Shown here in pieces: positions 59,589 through 64,000 of a DNA stretch of 64,000 bases (positions are counted from its first letter, which is position 1; every line of letters starts with the position of its first letter). Source of the stretch: Takifugu bimaculatus (Eukaryota; Chordata; Actinopteri; Tetraodontiformes; Tetraodontidae); assembly GCA_004026145.2 (NCBI GenBank), contig CP034983.1, positions 9,346,588-9,410,587 of the forward strand, in the 5' to 3' direction. The notes below the pieces were generated by a model. It made no database searches. It was not told where the DNA came from and saw nothing but the letters and a program-made list of their open reading frames with translations. Made by a program: the position numbers and the translations under genes.

Positions 59589-61356
59589 CGTGCGTTTGTG
59601 TGTGTGTGTGTGTGTGTAAGAGCACAAAGACTCACCCTGTCACTCCTCATGTCTTTCGGCTTCCCCCGGTGGTGTCAGTCCTCTCCCTTGCAGCATATAT
59701 CAGAGAGCTGACAAATGCCCCGATGTCCTCCCTGCTATCTCTGCCTCACACCCTCTGTCTGTCTCCCAATCGGAACTCTCTTCTGCCGTCACTCATCCTC
59801 TCTTTCTGTCCTTCTATCCAGCTTCCTCCCCGACTATATCAGTGGAGATTTTGATTCCATTACAGCTGAGGTCAGAGCTTTTTTTTCAGATAAGGTGAGT
59901 GGCACACAATTTGCACACACTATACTGCAGATGTACACACAGAAATGCATAGAAATAGAGGCCAAAGGACTTCAGACAGACATAATGAAGTTTCAACTTA
60001 GCTGAAGTGGTAGAGTGGCTGCTCCATTCATACAATTGTCATTGGGTCGATGCCCTGCAGGCCTCCCCGCTGCAGGAACGTGCATGATTGGTTATTCCTT
60101 ATACCTAATAAGTTACTCCTGTGAGCCGATGCCACCAGTTTATGAATGTGGAGTCAGACTGAATGTGAAGCGCTTTAGTCAAAGATATATAAACGCAGCC
60201 TGTAACCGTTTGCCATGTCTCCACTATAAACGTCCAAACCAGTTTTCTTCTGCTGTGCTTGTGAATAATGATGAAGAGATTCCAGGTGATCTTATCCTGG
60301 TTTTGTACACCGATTCTTTCAAAACCAGCAGTTAGATGTTCCATCACTCTGCCAGAACTTGTCCTAAAAGAACGTTCTTAAAAAGCTTGAATGGTGCTGC
60401 AGGCGAACAGTTGAGGTCACATCATTTAAAAGTAATGCCAGAGCTGATGAAAGTCAAAAAGTTTATTTATTTTTTTTGCTGTAGATGTGGCAGGAGTTCC
60501 CCCACCTGTAGCGGTGAGAACATTTTCACTGGATCATCATAATGGCCACAAGGAAAGAAGTTTGATAATTTTACATTTATCAGTTAAGGTGAATAATCTT
60601 TAAAAAGAGCACAAATTAAAATGAATTACCTTTCTCATCTTTAACAATGGATAAAAAATATGAAGACAAATGATGTATGTACGGTATGTGTGTGTGTGTG
60701 TGTGTGTGTATATGATCCCTAAAAATATTATTGAGTGAAATGACATTTATGGTAATGTTTTAGCGTCAGAACAAAAGGAAAGTTTGAAATGTTTCCAGTG
60801 AGATTTGTGAGAAAGCGTGAATAACTCTGCATAAAAGGAAGGAAGAGAAAAGCATCCACAAGGGAGGGAGCGGAGAGACAAGGGGAGGCAGGGATGAAGA
60901 GGCCGTGAATGGATGGGATCAAACGACATAGTGAACAAGTTTGTGTGAACTTGTGAGAGGAGCGTGTGTGTGTGTGTGCGCGTGTGTGTGTAAGAAAGAG
61001 AAAGAGTTATTTAGCTAGATGTTAGGGTTTAGGGCCACTGACTGGAGCTTCTACATTATTCAGCAGTGCGGCCTGCAGACAGCCAGACAGCGCTAAAACA
61101 CTGATTAATCTCTCCATCCATCTATCACTTTCTGCTTTTCTTTACCTTTCTGTCCCCCATCCCTTATCTCTGCCTGCTTTTTGTTTCACTTTTATCTGCG
61201 TGTGTGCACATCTGATTATTTATTGCCGGTGTTTCTGTTTCCATTTCTCTTCTTGCACAGGGATGCAGACTGATAGAAACAGCCAACCAGGACCAAACAG
61301 ATTTCACTAAATGCCTCACAATCCTGTTGGAGGAAATTAAGAAACAGCAGTTAAAG
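42971..61356 (+). CDS. tpk1: tpk1, thiamin pyrophosphokinase (3' part beyond window)
   Basis: TPK1 transfers pyrophosphate from ATP to thiamin, making the cofactor thiamin diphosphate in the cytosol. Five coding exons match the vertebrate enzyme in order and phase: 42971-43013 (MDEELTPLDCLMPS), 45847-45921 (ICLIILNQPLDKNYLHILWRK), 52029-52098 (AILKACADGAANHLYSITAG), 59822-59894 (FLPDYISGDFDSITAEVRAF) and 61261-61356 (IETANQDQTDFTKCLTILL). Active-site features are present: the ADG..AN strand, GDFDS and DQ.QTDFTKC. The ADGGAN motif of the human enzyme reads ADGAAN. About 118 of roughly 245 residues are encoded; the strand starting VDVIV..LGG and the thiamin-binding C-terminal domain were not found before the window ends. 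Introns are 2.8, 6.1, 7.7 and 1.4 kb. Confidence 0.93.
43014..47554 (+). other. tpk1 intronic sequence, no other gene seen
   Basis: Apart from the 45847-45921 exon, nothing coding was recognised. A poly-G run lies near 44671-44688 and an ATTAT pentamer tract at about 46386-46416. Open frames at 42637-43176 (minus) and 44215-44544 (plus) have no motifs. Confidence 0.6.
45847..45921 (+). CDS. tpk1: tpk1 coding exon 2
   Basis: Acceptor TTTGTAAAG, start phase 1 (G|GG gives Gly), and end AAA G|GTGAAG. The peptide contains ICLIILNQPLD, the first beta strand of the N-terminal domain, with one more residue than the human protein after LD. Confidence 0.9.
47555..48039. mobile_element. pogo-like non-autonomous DNA element, 485 bp
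   Basis: The ends are CAGTGATCCCTCGCTATATCGCG and its near-inverse (CGCGATAAACGAGGGATCACTG on the plus strand at the right), flanked by TA on both sides as in Tc1/mariner-pogo insertions. A 62-codon frame at 47630-47818 ends FFSRRKTPAPSVETDATAERS, perhaps a remnant of the parent element's ORF. No DDE domain is present. The pogo/Tigger label is inferred from end sequence and TA target. Confidence 0.8.
48045..52028 (+). other. tpk1 intron, no gene seen; GT tract
   Basis: Contains a GT/GC tract at 49751-49832 and a poly-T at about 50867-50886. No exon, RNA gene or clear element was identified. Confidence 0.6.
49751..49832. repeat. (GT)n microsatellite with GC interruptions
   Basis: Two GCGT and one GCAT interruption in the first half, then pure GT. 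Confidence 0.95.
52029..52098 (+). CDS. tpk1: tpk1 coding exon 3
   Basis: CTCTGCAG acceptor and AG|GTCAGT donor. It encodes ACADGAANHLYSITAGDRD, carrying the nucleotide-binding ADG motif; the second Gly of human ADGGAN is Ala. Confidence 0.93.
53570..55365 (+). mobile_element. Rex/CR1-type LINE, 5'-truncated and decayed
   Basis: The plus strand encodes pieces of a reverse transcriptase. 53972-54322 reads DYRPVALTPIIMICF, YAYQPNRSTSDA and FIDYSSALNT; then, after a stop and an internal deletion, KFTDDTAVIG (catalytic FADD-type site with Ala replaced by Thr), and 54462-54899 with EVASLVSWCEDNNLTLNTDQ and RRLRKFGMS. The C-terminal SILKDPTHSQHGLFTLLPSG segment sits in another frame. The 3' UTR has the CTTTCGCTGTACGAGGAACTT-like end and stops near 55365. 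Upstream, 53570-53960 contains frameshifted linker sequence. Several frameshifts and a stop make it non-functional. Clade assignment is from motif memory. Confidence 0.8.
55370..59530 (+). other. tpk1 intron, no gene seen
   Basis: No conserved coding or RNA feature was recognised. A frame at 57424-57684 has a hydrophobic segment (AITCLCTLVIVVLIW) but lacks family similarity and is considered chance. Confidence 0.55.
59535..59617. repeat. (GT)n microsatellite
   Basis: Long GT tract with a GCGTGCGTGCGTTT interruption; 200 bp upstream of tpk1 coding exon 4. Confidence 0.95.
59822..59894 (+). CDS. tpk1: tpk1 coding exon 4
   Basis: Follows TCTATCCAG and ends AAG|GTGAGT. It encodes FLPDYISGDFDSITAEVRAF, including the GDFDS catalytic/Mg-binding motif. 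It starts in phase 2 (AG|C), matching exon 3. Confidence 0.94.
59998..60201 (+). mobile_element. tRNA-derived SINE, degenerate
   Basis: The head has an A-box-like AAGTGGTAGAGTGGCTGCT and B-box-like GGGTCGATGCCCTG. The body ends with GTGAAGCGCTTTAGTCAAAGATATATAAACGCA, a tail style seen in fish SINEs. A tRNA identity cannot be given because the anticodon arm does not fold. Confidence 0.65.
61261..61356 (+). CDS. tpk1: tpk1 coding exon 5
   Basis: Follows TTGCACAG and ends AAG|GTAACA in phase 0. It encodes GCRLIETANQDQTDFTKCL, the conserved DQ..TDFTKC motif; the residue equivalent to His of human DQDHTDF is Gln. Confidence 0.94.
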
Positions 61357-63420
61357 GTAACAACACTGCACACACAAGAGAGAAGAGAATTAAACTGTGT
61401 TTCGTCTTTGAAAATATCAATAGGTGTGTTTTATATATGTGGTGTTGCTCTAGCACTAACACCTCCTTTCTGAAAGGTAAAGAACAAGTAAACACTTCAT
61501 TTTATCTATTATTTGGCTTATTTTGCCTCTCTTTATGCTGGGATGGACATTTCTTGGACGAGGAGCAGCAACTTCTTGTCGCAAATTGTTTTTTGCAGAA
61601 AGTGTCTGTTATTATTCAGATGAGTAGCAGCACGTTAGCACTGCATTAAACAGATAAATAAAACTTTCCTCTCTTCAGCCTCTGTGAGTTTTATGCCCTC
61701 AGGTTAGACACTCATTCCTTAGGTGCCTGGGCTGAGCTGTGAAGAGGTCAATAAGAACAGACCATGCTTGGCTGCAGGCAGGTGTGCAAGCATGCATCAG
61801 CGTGTGAATATTAAACAGCATACAGCAAGAAACAAGCATGCACGCCCCCTCAGCATCTCCCGCAAGACCTCTACAGAAACATATCGATCTATACTTACAA
61901 ATTGGGATTTACATGGTTTAAAACAAAACACTGTCCCAGTTTTTTTTTCAAGAATTTTCCCAAAGTTTCTGTTTCTGCCCGAGTGTATTTGTGAATCTTT
62001 CGCTTGCAGCCTTTCTCTCTTTAAGCTTTTTATTAATGCCGTGTGCCGAGTGTTGCTCCAATCACCGTTAAGTGTCCAAATCACTTCACATCTCTAAGCT
62101 GATGAAACCGCGTCAAAAAGATGCCTGCGTAAACACTTCACACAAAAAGGGTGTCCACGCCGTTCTAAACACAACCACGGGGTTACGCCGTGCATTTTTA
62201 GTTTGTTTTTGGTGTCTAGCTTTATGGGAAGATATACTTTTGTCCTCCACAGCTTTTGGGCCTTTATTGTTAAGGCTAATATTTACCCTGTGTTTGAACT
62301 GTTGTGTGTTTGTTGTGGCGAGTGTTTGTCCATCCGTCTGCCTCGGAGAGATAGGAGCCCGGGAATCAACATTAAATGCTCCAGAAGAGTTGCTGATAAT
62401 CGCTTTTCTGTGTCTTTACCAAGACTCTCTGCCCCCTAAATTTTGGGTTCCTGTAAACGCTTTTATGAGTAGGAGGTGTTTATATGAAGGCAGAACTTTT
62501 TTAATGGCTTAATATCAGGCCTGTCATTTTCTCTTCAGCTGCACCTTCAGTTATTTCCATCCACTTAGGCTGTTTAAATGAATTTTGCGCTTAGACTAAA
62601 TAATAACAGGGTGATTGCCAAGCGCGGTGCTCCTGTTTTAGATTCAGCATATTAACCCCTAAATGTTTTCTCCCACACAGCTTGCGTCCCGACACCTTGA
62701 TTTAAACAATTCAAATAGGCGTTTTATTGGTACCATAGATTTATGAAATTTGTTACTCGCGTCGAATCTATATAACAAGATCAAACTGTTTTCAGTGGAG
62801 TTTGATATATTCTTTATGTAATGTTTCTGGCTCCTGTTTATGTCTCTTTGTGTGTTGCTCTTTCTTTCAAACCTTTCTTTTCTGTGCTTTTTGACTTAGC
62901 TGTGATTATCTCTCACTGCACTCTTACAAGCATTTTACATCAGTTATCTCTTCATCATCAAAAGAAAATGGATTTTTTTTATGGTGAAATGGTTGGCTCT
63001 TGTCAAGGCACCATTTCGCATTCTGCTTCCAATAGCCAATCAAGAAAGAATATGATCAGATGTGTTGATCTTTGTGAATTTTATCCATTCACTTGTTAGA
63101 TTTTCTTTGGTTTGCTCGTATTCGTATGTGGTAAGCAATATGAAATGGGTAGCGAGGAGAATTTGCTCGCTGACACGGGGTATGCATGACAAACGCAAAA
63201 AGTAGTGATGTGAAATGTAAGATTGAGACAGTGTGTCATTGGATGCTCAAACATAATGTGTTTCCTTACTTCTGGTTTTCTTTAAACTTTATTTACTTTT
63301 TCTCACTTTTCACTCCTACGACTGATATTCTTTCCTGATATTGTTCTCGCTCGGCTTGATCCCACCATGACCTTTATATTCTGGCTGATGATAGGTGCTT
63401 TTCTTCTTCTTTCTTCTTCT
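61357..63420 (+). other. tpk1 intron, next exon not found
   Basis: The expected next tpk1 coding block (VDVIV-type strand and GGLxGRFDQ motif) was looked for on the plus strand and not seen. Only a CTT-rich tract at about 63403-63425 stands out. Confidence 0.55.
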
Positions 63421-63423
63421 TCT

Positions 63424-63620
63424 TTTTATTTATATAGGATCTGTTACAATCAAAGTTGTCTCTAGGCACTTTACAGAACCCCAAAGCCTGACCCCTGAAC
63501 AAACAACAGTGGAAAGAACAAAATCCCTTTATCAGGAATAAACTTTGAGGAGAACCAGGCCCATATAGGGGGACCCTTCTGTTGATGGCCAGCTGGGTAA
63601 AGGAGGAATGGGGCTAGGAC
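63424..63620 (-). mobile_element. L2 LINE 3'-end fragment
   Basis: Reads TTTATTTATATAGGATCTG, then ACAATCAAAGTTGTCTCTAGG, GGACCCTTCTGTTGATGGCC and AGCTGGGTAAAGGAGG. The order and strand match the element at 9921, but it is more diverged. Confidence 0.8.
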
Positions 63621-63837
63621 AGGAGGGAAGGAAAAAAAAGAGAGGCAGAGAAGAAGAACAGATACATACATGCAACATATATATGCTTCCAGGGGTACCT
63701 GGTCTAATAAAAAGTCCTGTTGTACCTAAGTATAAAGAGGGGAGGTATACCAACCTTTTTCTACCAAAGGTTAAGTTACAAAGGATTTGGAATGGTAGGA
63801 AGTACCAGATAAATGTAGCTCTCTGTGAAAAGTAACT

Positions 63838-64000
63838 ACCGTATTTTCACAACCATAAGGCGCGCCGTATTATAGGGCGCACCTTCAATTAACAGCCTAT
63901 TTTAGAAATATTTTCATACACAGGGCGCACCGTGTTATAAGGCGCATAGCATAGAAACTGCGTAGTGCCTGTGGTTTCATGACGCGTTCACTAGATCGAG
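63838..64000. repeat. Dispersed repeat with ATAAGGCGC units, cut by window end
   Basis: Begins TACCGTATTTTCACAACCAT and contains three variants of ATAAGGCGC/ATAGGGCGCACC. It resembles a widespread vertebrate interspersed repeat starting CCGTATTTTCCGGACTATAAGGCGC, whose class I cannot state with confidence. Confidence 0.6.

Noticed and set aside
59998..60201. Functional tRNA gene
   Set aside because: A- and B-box-like motifs exist but no anticodon stem or acceptor stem folds; better read as a SINE.

Overview
The window is vertebrate nuclear DNA and almost certainly comes from a bony fish. It has long introns, abundant CA/GT microsatellites, and short coding exons with GT..AG boundaries. The repeats are typical of teleosts: L2-type LINEs ending in a TTTATTTATATAG-type 3' tail, a Rex/CR1-type LINE, piggyBac, hAT and pogo-like DNA elements, and a tRNA-derived SINE. 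No CRISPR array, operon, phage or bacterial gene was seen, and I found no wholly new system.

Region 1 (about 0.5-13.3 kb) is repeat-rich, and its genes lie on the minus strand. It holds a likely solo LTR (484-1085), a Cys-motif/coiled-coil ORF fragment, and a multi-exon UBE2M (NEDD8 E2)-like gene whose catalytic Cys codon reads Ser. It also holds a broken piggyBac element (3622-6206), a Pim-like Ser/Thr kinase gene (9135-6693, with a foldback MITE in an intron), and a 5'-truncated L2 LINE with a 754-codon reading frame.

Region 2 (about 15.1-37.7 kb, plus strand) starts with a CpG-rich promoter. The first coding exon of pard3 (polarity protein Par-3) follows. After a 21.9-kb intron comes exon 2, which carries an apparent extra C. 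The intron holds tRNA-Trp(CCA) genes, a hAT element between two arms of an inverted repeat, and L2 fragments. Three full tRNA-Trp genes lie within 10.4 kb (one plus, two minus); a degenerate relative lies upstream of pard3.

Region 3 (about 41.5 kb to the end, plus strand) is tpk1 (thiamin pyrophosphokinase). A probable 5' noncoding exon is followed by five coding exons that match the family in order. The 3' part of the gene lies beyond the window. Between pard3 exon 2 and tpk1 is a run of exactly 100 Ns, so the pard3-tpk1 adjacency may be a scaffolding join rather than true linkage. tpk1 introns contain a pogo-like MITE, a Rex/CR1-type LINE, a SINE and long GT tracts.

pard3 acts in apical cell polarity (Par complex), tpk1 in thiamin diphosphate synthesis, UBE2M in neddylation, and Pim kinases in survival signalling. 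The sequence gives no reason to think that these genes work together.
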